Positions 34,743 through 43,045 of a DNA stretch of 64,000 bases are shown here, piece after piece. This DNA comes from Acetobacter malorum (GTDB lineage Bacteria; Pseudomonadota; Alphaproteobacteria; Acetobacterales; Acetobacteraceae). Made by a program: the position numbers and the translations under genes. The notes below the pieces were generated by a model that saw nothing but the letters and a program-made list of their open reading frames with translations, was not told where the DNA came from and searched no databases. Every line of letters starts with the position of its first letter. Within the stretch, counting starts at the first letter, position 1. Where the stretch lies: assembly GCF_002153605.1 (NCBI RefSeq), contig NZ_JOPG01000007.1, positions 62,001 to 126,000 on the forward strand. The letters are read 5' to 3'.

Positions 34743-35956
34743 CAGGACGATTTCTGCATAAAGCGGCGGCGCATGGGGCGCAGAACGGCAAGAGCCAGAA
34801 CAGCGGTCAGCAGATCGCCGCCAATGGCCAGAGCGAAGACCGGGTGCCAGTTGCCACTGGCCTGATGCAGCCACGCAGCGAGTGGGCCGCCAAAGACCGC
34901 CCCGACACCCTGTGCCATATAAAGCAGTCCATAATTGCGGGAGGCATCACGTGTGCCGAATGTGTCCGTGAGTGTCGCAGGGAAAAGCGAGAAAATTTCA
35001 CCCCATCCCAGAAAAACGATGCCGGAAAGCAGCACAAAAGCGACAGGGTGATTGGCCAGAGCGAGCCAGCATGTGAGGGCAAGTGCTTCAAGAGAGAACG
35101 CGAATGCCATGGTCTGCTCACGCCCCAGATGGTCGGAAACCCAGCCAAACAATGGGCGGGTGACGCCATTGGCAATACGGTCCAGCGTCATGGCCAGTGG
35201 GAGCGCTGCCATTCCCAGAATAGTCAGGTGTGCTACGCCAAAATCTGTAGCAATCTGAGCGAGCTGAGAGGTGACCATCAGGCCTGATGTCGCCATGGTC
35301 GCCATCATAAAAAACATCAGCCAGAAGAGAGGAGTTTTTACGACATAGGGCGTCAGATATCCCGTATTTTCAGAAGATGTGCGCGCGTTGGCCGTGCTTT
35401 CTGGTGTTTTCAGGAAGCAGGCCGCGATAACACCGACTATGGCCATGATGATGCCAAACACCGTCATGGTATTCCGCCAGTCAGACGCAGCCAGCAGGTG
35501 AGAGATGGGAAATGTTGTGAGCATGGCCCCCATGCCATAGCCCGCTGCAGCAGCTCCGGCTGCCATCCCCCTGTTTTTAGGAAACCACTGCATGAGGAGG
35601 GAAACGACGCCGACATAGACAATGCCCGTGCCAATGCCGCCTAGTCCGCCATACGTCAGGTAGAGCATGGTGAGGGAATGGACCTGCGCCGAGGCAATCC
35701 AGCTGAAGCCGGTCAGAACAATGCCCGCAATAATCAGATTACGCGGCAGAACATGGCGCGCAATCCAGCCCTGGATAGGCGAGAACAGGGTTTGCAGCAC
35801 AATCAGCAGGGAAAAGGTAACCTGCAGGGCCGCTGCGCTGGCGCTGAAATCTGTTTTCAGAACTGGTGTAAACAGGGTCCATACATATTGCGGGGAGGAA
35901 ATGGCTCCCATGCAGACCAGACCGGCTATCATCTGCCGCCATTTTGCTGCGATCAT
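34742..35956 (-). CDS. OFA-type MFS transporter
   Basis: A 404-aa transporter with 12 predicted membrane segments. The N-terminal MIAAKWRQMIAGLVCMGAIS, SSPQYVWTLFTPVLKTDFSA and the TYGGLGGIGTGIVYVGVVSL and RGMAAGAAAAGYGMGAMLTT blocks match the oxalate/formate:H+ antiporter (OFA) branch. The central loop carries a Pro- and Glu-containing linker. The C-terminal part includes LFGWVSDHLGREQTMAFAF. It lies in one operon with the BASS-like transporter downstream (one-base overlap) and an OprB-type porin 48 bases upstream. The substrate may be a monocarboxylate or dicarboxylate. Confidence 0.85.
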   Translation of the reverse strand: MIAAKWRQMIAGLVCMGAISSPQYVWTLFTPVLKTDFSASAAALQVTFSLLIVLQTLFSPIQGWIARHVLPRNLIIAGIVLTGFSWIASAQVHSLTMLYLTYGGLGGIGTGIVYVGVVSLLMQWFPKNRGMAAGAAAAGYGMGAMLTTFPISHLLAASDWRNTMTVFGIIMAIVGVIAACFLKTPESTANARTSSENTGYLTPYVVKTPLFWLMFFMMATMATSGLMVTSQLAQIATDFGVAHLTILGMAALPLAMTLDRIANGVTRPLFGWVSDHLGREQTMAFAFSLEALALTCWLALANHPVAFVLLSGIVFLGWGEIFSLFPATLTDTFGTRDASRNYGLLYMAQGVGAVFGGPLAAWLHQASGNWHPVFALAIGGDLLTAVLALAVLRPMRRRFMQKSS

Positions 35957-36003
35957 CTTCTGTATCCTTTGTGGGAATTGCTGCTGAGCGTAGTCATTAC
36001 GGG

Positions 36004-37572
36004 CTAGTTACGTGTACGATGCAGGGTGGGGAGGCCAAAAGCCGGGCTGAACTGGATGTTGAGCATGACACCAGCCTGTACTGCGGTGTTCAGGTTGGGC
36101 AGAATGGTCTTGCGTCCCAACTGGTCTGGGTTCCAGATATATTCAAAATAGGGTGTGAACATAACGCCCGGTGCAATATTCAGACCATAGTTTACTTCCA
36201 CCATGGTTTCTTGTTTTGCCCACCTGGCATGATGACCATGCGCGGTCAGTGTGTCGTTCATACCGTCAACAAATCTGTGGTCCCAGATGAAGCTTTGACC
36301 AACCAGACCAAAATAATCACGTGGGCGGCTGGCGAATGGCCCCCAGTCAAACAGCCCTGCGACAAAACCATCTTTGATAGCGGCGTTCCCTGAAGTCATG
36401 AGGTTCGCTGCGCCAAACAGGATCAGGCCACGGGTTCCATGTGCATCAGGTTTCCAGATCATCTGCTGCGCCTGAAGGTAAAGCTGCGTGCGGCCACGAC
36501 GGTTCATGGCTGTGCCTCCATACAGAGGACGAGACTGGCCATGGTTATTGTAGAGGGGGTCAGAATAGCTGGCGGTATCGTAAACAAAGCCCAGATCGTA
36601 AGCGCGGGGATAAAGATCATTGGTGAAGTTTGTGCGGTAGCCAGCTTCCGTTGGAATATATTCGCCCTCAGCTTTATCAAACCCCCAGTCCGGCCCCGGC
36701 CAGCTATTATGGTTACTGGCTTTCAGCCAGGGTTCAGCTTCCCAGATCCCTGTCTTGATGTAAGTTTTTTCTGTGGGTTTATAGAGGAAACGAGCACCCC
36801 ATGAGGATGTGACAAAGGACGGCATAGAGCCGTTGACTGTAAGGGTGGTTGGCACAGAACAGAGGAAAGACGGGAACATGCAGTAGAGTTCAGAGCCGTC
36901 AAACTCACCGCCTTTGGGCATAGACCGGCCCGCCAGAATGAAGAGTCGATTATTAAAAAGTGCCTGATCCCACGTAAATTCTCTAACCTGAAAACCATTA
37001 TGATTTCCGTAGTAGGAAACGAAACCCCAACTGGAACCTGTGGCACCCCCTGCACGGCCCTGACCGGCAACGTCATCTGCCAAAAAATGGATTTTTGCAC
37101 CCGGGATATGCGCAATGCGCTGCATATCCAGATCCAGCCCAATACCCGCAAAGTTATTGAAGAATGAACCGTGCTTTATGCCCCCGGCAGGCACACCGGA
37201 ATATTCTGAAACATTCCAGCCAGTAATATAAACACCATTTTTGGAGAGATATTTTCCGGCAGACATTACCGGCTGAGTGTGCATGGAAAAGAGGTAGGGC
37301 TGAGGCTCGATTGAGTGTGCGCTATTGGCAGTCGGAGCAGATGGAACGCCACCCGGGGTATTAATGGATGGTACGTACGCTGGCACGGAAGGATCCGTCA
37401 TGCTGCGTGCCTGTCCGTAATCTGAATTTTTCCCGTGTACCACGATATTCGGGGCTTTTTTGGCGTCACTTTCAGCAAGAGCAGGAGAAAAAGCGGTTGC
37501 CATTTGAAGAGCCGCGCCAAAAAGGAACAAGCCAAAACAAAGCGGGCTGGGGATTTTCTTGAGCAAGATCAT
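36004..37572 (-). CDS. OprB-type carbohydrate porin
   Basis: A 522-aa outer-membrane channel. The signal peptide is MILLKKIPSPLCFGLFLFGA followed by ALA near residue 33. After a Ser/Ala/Pro linker the barrel starts with YLSKNGVYITGWNVSEYSGV, a usual OprB beginning, and contains FLADDVAGQGRAGGATGSSW, ARFLYKPTEKTYIKTGIWEA and GLVGQSFIWDHRFVDGMNDT. The end NIQFSPAFGLPTLHRTRN is basic and not aromatic, which is slightly odd. It sits between the LysR regulator and the OFA transporter on the minus strand, so it likely admits the cluster's substrate into the periplasm. Confidence 0.88.
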   Translation of the reverse strand: MILLKKIPSPLCFGLFLFGAALQMATAFSPALAESDAKKAPNIVVHGKNSDYGQARSMTDPSVPAYVPSINTPGGVPSAPTANSAHSIEPQPYLFSMHTQPVMSAGKYLSKNGVYITGWNVSEYSGVPAGGIKHGSFFNNFAGIGLDLDMQRIAHIPGAKIHFLADDVAGQGRAGGATGSSWGFVSYYGNHNGFQVREFTWDQALFNNRLFILAGRSMPKGGEFDGSELYCMFPSFLCSVPTTLTVNGSMPSFVTSSWGARFLYKPTEKTYIKTGIWEAEPWLKASNHNSWPGPDWGFDKAEGEYIPTEAGYRTNFTNDLYPRAYDLGFVYDTASYSDPLYNNHGQSRPLYGGTAMNRRGRTQLYLQAQQMIWKPDAHGTRGLILFGAANLMTSGNAAIKDGFVAGLFDWGPFASRPRDYFGLVGQSFIWDHRFVDGMNDTLTAHGHHARWAKQETMVEVNYGLNIAPGVMFTPYFEYIWNPDQLGRKTILPNLNTAVQAGVMLNIQFSPAFGLPTLHRTRN

Positions 37573-37598
37573 AGCGGGCCTGTTTTTATGTGCTGATC

Positions 37599-38459
37599 TC
37601 AGCGGGGAAAGGCATCCTTCGTTGCCTGGATCAGCATGTTTTCAAGGGAACTGAACTCTTGTTTGTTGTTCAGTGCGACAAAACCAACAGGCAGTGATTC
37701 TGGTAAGTCTGGCATAACGATGGGAGAAGCAAGGGCGCTCCGCTGGAGGAAGCCGGGTTGCAACGTGCAGCCATAACCTGCTTTGACGGCTCCAAGCAGA
37801 GCACTGAGGCTGTCGCTACAAAATGCAATATGCCAACGGATTTTGTGTCGATTAAGGGTTTCGAGCGCTATGCGTCGGGTCACACTCCCTTCTGGAAAGA
37901 CCACAAGGGGTATGGATTTTTCTTTATTGAGGATTTCTTCAGGATGCATGTACCATCTCAGAGATTCCTGCCAGAGCAAGGTACCATGTGTTTCATGAGG
38001 GGCCTGCATTCCAAACATCAGGTCAATATCCCCAGTGGCAAGCCGGTCGCGTAATTGGTGGCTTAATCCTGTGATGAGACTGACCTGAGTTTTGTTATTC
38101 TGTTTTCTGAAATTTCTAAGCAGTAACGGGAGGTCTGAAAGAATAAGATCTTCCGTTAAGCCAAGTCTTATTTGTGTCTGTGTTTCGAGTTTTTCTGAAA
38201 GTTGGAAAATTCTGTCATGAGATTGCAGGGCGTCTTGTGCCAGACGGATAAGCGCATGACCCGAACTGGTGAGTTCGACCACTTTGGTTGAACGCGAGAG
38301 AAGGGAGATGCCCAGCGCTTCTTCCAGGCGGTGGATGTGAAGGCTTATGGTCGATTGACTCACGCCCCGACGATGAGCCGCGGATGTAAAGTGAAGCGTC
38401 TCTGCAACTGCCAGAAAAGAACGAAGATGTTGCAGATCTAGATTAGATTTATCGAGCAT
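37599..38459 (-). CDS. LysR-family regulator
   Basis: A 286-aa regulator. The N-terminal winged helix is LDLQHLRSFLAVAETLHFTS, AAHRRGVSQSTISLHIHRLE and EALGISLLSRSTKVVELTSS, the standard LysR layout. The effector-binding domain follows from about residue 90 (QTQIRLGLTEDLILSDLPLL). The chosen start MLDKSN (38459) gives a standard length; a start at 38471 is possible. Unlike most LysR genes it is co-directional with the genes it probably controls (OprB-type porin and transporters). A dyad at 38485-38508 in its promoter suggests it binds there. The inducer is unknown. Confidence 0.9.
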   Translation of the reverse strand: MLDKSNLDLQHLRSFLAVAETLHFTSAAHRRGVSQSTISLHIHRLEEALGISLLSRSTKVVELTSSGHALIRLAQDALQSHDRIFQLSEKLETQTQIRLGLTEDLILSDLPLLLRNFRKQNNKTQVSLITGLSHQLRDRLATGDIDLMFGMQAPHETHGTLLWQESLRWYMHPEEILNKEKSIPLVVFPEGSVTRRIALETLNRHKIRWHIAFCSDSLSALLGAVKAGYGCTLQPGFLQRSALASPIVMPDLPESLPVGFVALNNKQEFSSLENMLIQATKDAFPR

Positions 38460-38484
38460 ATAGATAAACATCCAAACGGAATCG

Positions 38485-38508
38485 CTATATCCGATTGATG
38501 CGATATAG
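38485..38508. promoter_or_regulatory. Dyad upstream of lysR
   Basis: CTATATC (38485-38491) and GATATAG (38502-38508) form a 7-bp inverted repeat with a 10-base spacer. The spacing and its position 26 bases upstream of the regulator start fit a LysR-type binding site. This is inference from position. Confidence 0.4.
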
Positions 38509-39004
38509 ATATGAAATCGTCAAGGAAAACGATGCGATGAAGAAATGGGAATGGTGTAAAAAATACTTAATGTGATTTTGCTGTTATGACGCAAAAGCGG
38601 AGATTTAATATTGCTTTGATCAAATTCTATCTATGGAATGAGAATTTATTATTTGTATACAAGCCTGAAGCCTGGTGAGTAAGGGTTGGGTGGCTGGCCT
38701 GTTAACGAAAATAGTCACTGCAATGCCGCACGGTCTTCTTGGCGCACCGAAGCTCGTGGAGTGATGTCGCGTACGCAGGAAGTCTGATCTGTCGGGATTG
38801 TCGCTAAGGTCGACAGATATCCCGTCAATGAGGATGGCTTAGGTGAGATATATGCGCACGCAGCACGTGGGGCACGGAACCAAAGCCATGATCGTTCCTT
38901 TAGACACTGTCTGAAATGACGACCGATGTTACTCCACACCCTATTTCGGAAAGAAGAGTGAGTAGTTAGTCGGGGTTTCATACCAACAGGAAGGAGCGCG
39001 TATC
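38509..39004. other. Intergenic region without recognised gene
   Basis: About 500 bases between lysR and the glutathione transferase gene. The first 150 bases are AT-rich. The part at 38700-38980 is open on the minus strand for 88 codons, but no start has a convincing ribosome site and the translation resembles no family, so I do not call it. The last bases hold GGAAGGAG, the ribosome site of the next gene. Confidence 0.5.
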
Positions 39005-39700
39005 ATGATTACCGTACATCATCTGGATAATTCACGGTCACAGCGGGTCCTCTGGTTGCTGGAGGAACTGGAACTTCCGTATGACATCAAGTTTTATAAA
39101 CGTGACCCTAAAACCATGATGGCTCCGCCCTCTCTGAAGGCCATTCATCCTTTGGGTAAAGCTCCGATCATCACGGATACGGAAGGGAACGTGACGCTGG
39201 CCGAAAGCGGGGCGATTATCGAATACCTTGTTGATAAATACGGTCAGGGGCGGTTGGCGCCTGCGCGTGATACGCCCGACTATATCCGCTTCATCTACTG
39301 GCTGCATTACGCAGAAGGTTCGGCGATGCCGCCGCTTTTGCTCAAGCTGATATTTGGAATGCTGCCGGAAAAAGCCCCTTTGTTTTTCCGTCCGTTTGCT
39401 TTCCTGATTGCAAAAGGGGCACAGGCACAATTCATTAATCCGCAGGTCAAACTGCATATGGATTATTGGGAACGCAGTTTGTCCGAAAGTGAATGGTTTG
39501 CGGGAAACAGTTTTACCGCTGCGGATATCCAGATGAGCTTCCCACTTGAAGCCGCCGCCGCCCGTGCCGGAGCAACGGACAGTCGGGCGCATGTGAAAGC
39601 ATTCCTAAGCCGTATTCATAACCGCCCGGCCTATCAGCGCGCCCTGCATCGCGGTGGAGCATATGCTTACGCCAACGCGGACAACAGTTCCTCATCCTGA
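39005..39700 (+). CDS. Glutathione S-transferase
   Basis: A 231-aa protein. The N-terminal thioredoxin fold is MITVHHLDNSRSQRVLWLLE, LELPYDIKFYKRD, then IHPLGKAPIITD (cis-Pro region) and LAESGAIIEYLVDKYG (the glutathione-binding E-S). The helical C-terminal domain spans about 85-220, with NSFTAADIQMSFPLEAAA, the N-capping box motif. The AAGGAG ribosome site is strong. The catalytic Ser/Cys is expected at S10 or S12 of HHLDNSRSQR, where the segment has Ser rather than Cys. It may detoxify electrophiles. No partner gene is next to it. Confidence 0.92.
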   Translation: MITVHHLDNSRSQRVLWLLEELELPYDIKFYKRDPKTMMAPPSLKAIHPLGKAPIITDTEGNVTLAESGAIIEYLVDKYGQGRLAPARDTPDYIRFIYWLHYAEGSAMPPLLLKLIFGMLPEKAPLFFRPFAFLIAKGAQAQFINPQVKLHMDYWERSLSESEWFAGNSFTAADIQMSFPLEAAAARAGATDSRAHVKAFLSRIHNRPAYQRALHRGGAYAYANADNSSSS

Positions 39701-39748
39701 GTGGAGACACTCGTCGCATGCAGTTTGTGCGCGGGGTGTTTCCCTTAG

Positions 39749-40102
39749 TCAGTTATCTACATGATATTTAACGATAACCGGGTGGTCATGCACAATCACA
39801 GGAACACCGTTTTTGGTTACAGGCCGATGTTTTTCATTGCGGCAATAATCCAGTGAGATGTCGTCCAGTTCCGGCTTTTCGCTTGAAACAATCCGACACT
39901 TTACGTTGTGACCCGCTTTGTCGATGTCGGCCTTCATCACAACAGTGGCTTCCGCGTTGTTCTTTTCTCTCTGTTCGGAATCAGCCGGTGCATTCTGGGT
40001 GGGCTGAGACGGGTCCAGATCGTCCGCAAGGGCTGGAGTATGAGCCTGCGTTGCGTAAGCAGTCAGAAGGAGTGTGAGTGTCGCTGTTATAACTTTTTTC
40101 AA
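39749..40102 (-). CDS. Periplasmic TonB C-terminal-like protein
   Basis: A 117-aa protein with a signal peptide (MKKVITATLTLLLTAYATQA, cleavage near AHT). After a polar linker of about 30 residues, the C-terminal 65 residues fit the TonB/TolA C-terminal pattern: ADIDKAGHNVKCRIVSSEKP (like D-x-x-G-x-V-x-x-C-x-V), LDDISLDYCRNEKHRPVTKN, GVPV and a final strand VIVKYHVD. The long N-terminal membrane helix of true TonB is replaced by a cleavable signal, so it is not an energy transducer itself. Two Cys could form a disulphide. Convergent with the glutathione transferase gene. Confidence 0.7.
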   Translation of the reverse strand: MKKVITATLTLLLTAYATQAHTPALADDLDPSQPTQNAPADSEQREKNNAEATVVMKADIDKAGHNVKCRIVSSEKPELDDISLDYCRNEKHRPVTKNGVPVIVHDHPVIVKYHVDN

Positions 40103-40285
40103 ATTCGCCTCCTGCGGAATTAGGAAGACAGATGTATCAGGGCACTTTTTTCTCGGTCGTCAGGCAGCCCCGCCGTGTGCAGTGGCGATGGAAAAAATCG
40201 TGCTTCCCGTCCCATGAACGCTGGAGCACCCACGGGGACCACTGATGTCCAAGAATGTGACAGATGAAGCGTGACCTGAACCATC

Positions 40286-41689
40286 TCATGAGTTGGCTTT
40301 TGCCTTTCTACGGGAACTGTTGATGCTCTTTGTTGAGAGAGCCTCCTCCATCCATGCTGCGATTGCAAACAGGCGGTCATCTCCCATATGCGCACCCATT
40401 GCCATGACGCCAACCGGGGCGGAGCCTTCCTCATGGCAGGGCAGGCTGATGGCGCAGCGGTCCAGAAAATTGGTGATTGTCGGGTTGCGCAGGAGCAGGA
40501 GGTTCGTGGTGGCGTATACGGCGTCATCGTGCAGGTCATCAATGCGCGGGGCAATAACGGGCACGGTGGGCATCAGGATGGCGTCATACGAATCCAGTGC
40601 GTCAGCCGCTTTGGCTATCAAGGCATTGCGACGAAGCCTGAGTGTGATGTAGTCGACGGCAGTCTGTTCTTTGCCACGCAAAATCCGCTTTAAAACAAAC
40701 GGATCATAAAGGTCTGCGTGGTTTTCAATCAGTTTTGCATGCCATGTGAGGGATTCCGGCGCAGGAAAGCCGCCCAGCCCGTTAATTTCCGGCAGCGTGC
40801 CCAGTTCCGGGAAGGTCACGTCTGCCAGGACGGCGCCCGCCTGCTCAAGCTTTTGGAGGGCCTGCTCATAGGTGCGGGCCACAGTATGATCCATGCCGGC
40901 GGTCACGTAGTTGCGCAGCACCCCCAGACGCGGAGCGCTGACGGTGTCTGCCGCAGGGGCTTCGGTCGGGATGATGCTCTGCCCGGATAAGGCACGATCC
41001 GCTGCCCAGCAGCAGGACACAGTGCGCCCCAGACTACCAACGGAATCCAGAGTAAAAGACAGCGGAACCGTGCCTGCTGTCGAAATGCGGGAAGCGGTGG
41101 GTTTGTAACCGACAAGCCCGATCAGGGCGGCGGGGATACGGCAGGAACCGCCTGTGTCACTGCCAATGCCGACGGCCGCCATGCCATCTGTGACAGAAAT
41201 GGCTGCCCCGGAGGACGAGCCGCCCGGAATACGACGGTTTGCTCTGTCCCACGGGTTGGCCGGTGTGCCGGTGTGCGGATTGATGCCCACGCCCGAGAAC
41301 GCAAACTCGGTCATGCTGGTGCGACCCACAGAAATCAGTCCGGCTTTGCGCAGGTTGGCAAGAGCCGGAGCATCCTGTGTGGCTGGGGTGGCATGTTCCA
41401 GAACACGAGAGCCTGCTTTGGTAACAGACCCGGCTTCATCAAACAGATCTTTGACTGAGACAGGCAGGCCCGAAAGAGCGGGAAGGGTGCGCCCCTGTTT
41501 GCGCCGGCGGTCACTTTCATCCGCAGCGGCGCGGGCGGCCTCAGCATGCACAGCCACAAATGTGCGCGCTCCCTCACCCTGAGGGTTCGCAATGCGGTCC
41601 AGCGCCTGTTCCACCAGATCCCGACTGCGGAGCCTGCCACCTGCCAGAGCTTCTGCCATAGAGAGAAGGGACTGAGGGGCAGTGCTCAT
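40286..41689 (-). CDS. Amidase-signature hydrolase
   Basis: A 467-aa amidase with the Ser-cisSer-Lys triad: K80 (PVSVKDLFDEAGS), the GGSSSGAAIS glycine-serine loop near 157-163 with the cis-Ser, and nucleophile S182 in GSDTGGSCRIPAAL. The fold is shared with GatA, but the C-terminal part differs and gatB/gatC are not next to it, so it is more likely a free amidase for small amides. The end (about residue 420 onward) has the CAISLPCHEEGSAPVGVMAM block. It lies 59 bases downstream of xth on the minus strand. Substrate unknown. Confidence 0.88.
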   Translation of the reverse strand: MSTAPQSLLSMAEALAGGRLRSRDLVEQALDRIANPQGEGARTFVAVHAEAARAAADESDRRRKQGRTLPALSGLPVSVKDLFDEAGSVTKAGSRVLEHATPATQDAPALANLRKAGLISVGRTSMTEFAFSGVGINPHTGTPANPWDRANRRIPGGSSSGAAISVTDGMAAVGIGSDTGGSCRIPAALIGLVGYKPTASRISTAGTVPLSFTLDSVGSLGRTVSCCWAADRALSGQSIIPTEAPAADTVSAPRLGVLRNYVTAGMDHTVARTYEQALQKLEQAGAVLADVTFPELGTLPEINGLGGFPAPESLTWHAKLIENHADLYDPFVLKRILRGKEQTAVDYITLRLRRNALIAKAADALDSYDAILMPTVPVIAPRIDDLHDDAVYATTNLLLLRNPTITNFLDRCAISLPCHEEGSAPVGVMAMGAHMGDDRLFAIAAWMEEALSTKSINSSRRKAKANS

Positions 41690-41748
41690 ACAGACAAACT
41701 CCGTCTTGTGTCCCGTGTCAGGCGGGCGACTTAATCCTGGATAGGCAA

Positions 41749-42531
41749 TCAGGCTGCGGGAGCCGGGTCTTTCAGCGTTACAATGAGCGGCACATGGTCA
41801 GACGGACGTTCCATGGCACGCTCTTCTTTATCGGGCTGGGCGTCAATTAACCGTTCCGCAACCCGGGGGGAGAGCAGGGCGTGGTCAATACGCAGGCCGC
41901 AGTCGCGCTGCCATGCTCCGGCCTGATAATCCCAGAATGTGTATGCGGTGCCGGTGGGGTGGACAGCGCGCAGAGCATCGGTCAGCCCCAGCCAGACCAG
42001 TCTGCGCCATGCGGCACGGCTTTCCGGCCGAACAAGGGCATCGTCCGGTCCCAGTGCACCGGGAGCGCAATCTTCTGTGGTGGGGCAGACGTTATAATCC
42101 CCGGCCAGCACGAAATCGGTTTCAGCGTTCAGGAAGCCTTGAGCGCGGTGGGCGAGGGCATCGAAAAACGCCAGCTTGGTTGCATAGCCCTCTTCTCCGC
42201 CAGAGTTGCCGTTGGGCAGGTAGAGGTTGCCCAGTGTCACGCCTTGGGTGCGCACTTCCACATAGCGGGCAGCGGGGTTTTCAAAGCCCGGCAGGTGGTC
42301 GGTCGTGGTTTCAAACTTACCCCGCACCAGTGTTGCTACGCCGTTATAGGATTTCTGGCCCACAACAGCGCATTCATACCCGGCGTCCCGAAAAATTTCG
42401 GCCGGAAACTGCGCTGTTTCACATTTGATTTCCTGCATCATCAGCACGTCTGGTTCGTGGCGTTTCAGCCAGTCCAGAATCAGGTCTTGTCGCTGACGGA
42501 CAGAATTGACGTTCCAGCTTGCGATTTTCAT
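41749..42531 (-). CDS. xth: Exodeoxyribonuclease III
   Basis: A 260-aa AP endonuclease/3'-exonuclease of base excision repair. MKIASWNVNSVRQRQDLILD, DVLMMQEIKCE (metal-binding Glu), YNGVATLVRG, LYLPNGNSGGEEGYATKLAF, LAGDYNVCPTTEDC (Asp and Asn), DYQAGAWQRDCGLRIDHALL, and SDHVPLIVTL (catalytic His) are all in place. The start ATG at 42531 overlaps the Fe-S carrier stop by ATGA, so the genes are co-translated. A frame opening at 42555 is rejected because it lies inside the upstream gene. Confidence 0.95.
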   Translation of the reverse strand: MKIASWNVNSVRQRQDLILDWLKRHEPDVLMMQEIKCETAQFPAEIFRDAGYECAVVGQKSYNGVATLVRGKFETTTDHLPGFENPAARYVEVRTQGVTLGNLYLPNGNSGGEEGYATKLAFFDALAHRAQGFLNAETDFVLAGDYNVCPTTEDCAPGALGPDDALVRPESRAAWRRLVWLGLTDALRAVHPTGTAYTFWDYQAGAWQRDCGLRIDHALLSPRVAERLIDAQPDKEERAMERPSDHVPLIVTLKDPAPAA

Positions 42532-42899
42532 GCGACGGAAAAACTCGTGCCGCACCCGCAGGAGGACGCTGCATTCGGGTTGATGACCGTGAAGTGCGCG
42601 CCCATCAGTTTGTCTGCAAAGTCCAGCTGAGCACCAGCCAGCAGGTCAAGGCTGACGGGGTCCACCACCACCAGAGCCTCGCCTTTGTCCAGTCTGATGT
42701 CATCCGGGGCGATATCGTCCGGGCCAATCAGTTTGAACTGATACTGGAAGCCATTACAGCCCCCGGCTTCCACTGCCACACGCAAGGCGGCGGGCGGGGC
42801 TTTCCCCTCTGCGGAGGCAGAAGCGGTGCGCGAGGCTATCACGCGGGCAATGCGCGCGGCTGCGGCATCGGAGACGGAAAAGGGCTGGGGCTGGGTCAT
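42528..42899 (-). CDS. erpA: A-type iron-sulfur cluster carrier
   Basis: A 123-aa HesB/IscA-type protein that passes Fe-S clusters to target enzymes. The three conserved Cys are in AVEAGGCNGFQYQF and SSCGCGTSFSV. The block DPVSLDLLAGAQLDFADKLM is typical. The name ErpA is chosen by similarity of the C-terminal signature; IscA or SufA cannot be excluded. The ATG at 42899 is preferred to a longer frame because it gives the usual length. It forms a two-gene operon with xth and is divergent from dgt, with 146 bases between the starts. Confidence 0.88.
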   Translation of the reverse strand: MTQPQPFSVSDAAAARIARVIASRTASASAEGKAPPAALRVAVEAGGCNGFQYQFKLIGPDDIAPDDIRLDKGEALVVVDPVSLDLLAGAQLDFADKLMGAHFTVINPNAASSCGCGTSFSVA

Positions 42900-43045
42900 G
42901 CCTTTGTAGATAGCGTGCGCAGGCTCTGGTTTGAAGGGGCTGTGAGGGCGTGCATGGTCAATTTTCACGCAATGGCCTAGTGTGCCTGTTCTGTGGACGC
43001 GGGGGTAAAACCGCCCACACCAGAGCAAGCAGGACCGGAAGACTT

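Noticed and set aside
38715-38981. An 88-codon minus-strand frame between lysR and the glutathione transferase gene
   Set aside because: There is no ribosome site, no recognisable family and no coupled neighbour. It could be a scar of an old gene but I cannot support it.
40103-40285. Possible extension or extra small gene between the amidase and the TonB-C-like gene
   Set aside because: The amidase has a normal stop and length, and the 183-base gap shows no start with a ribosome site on either strand.
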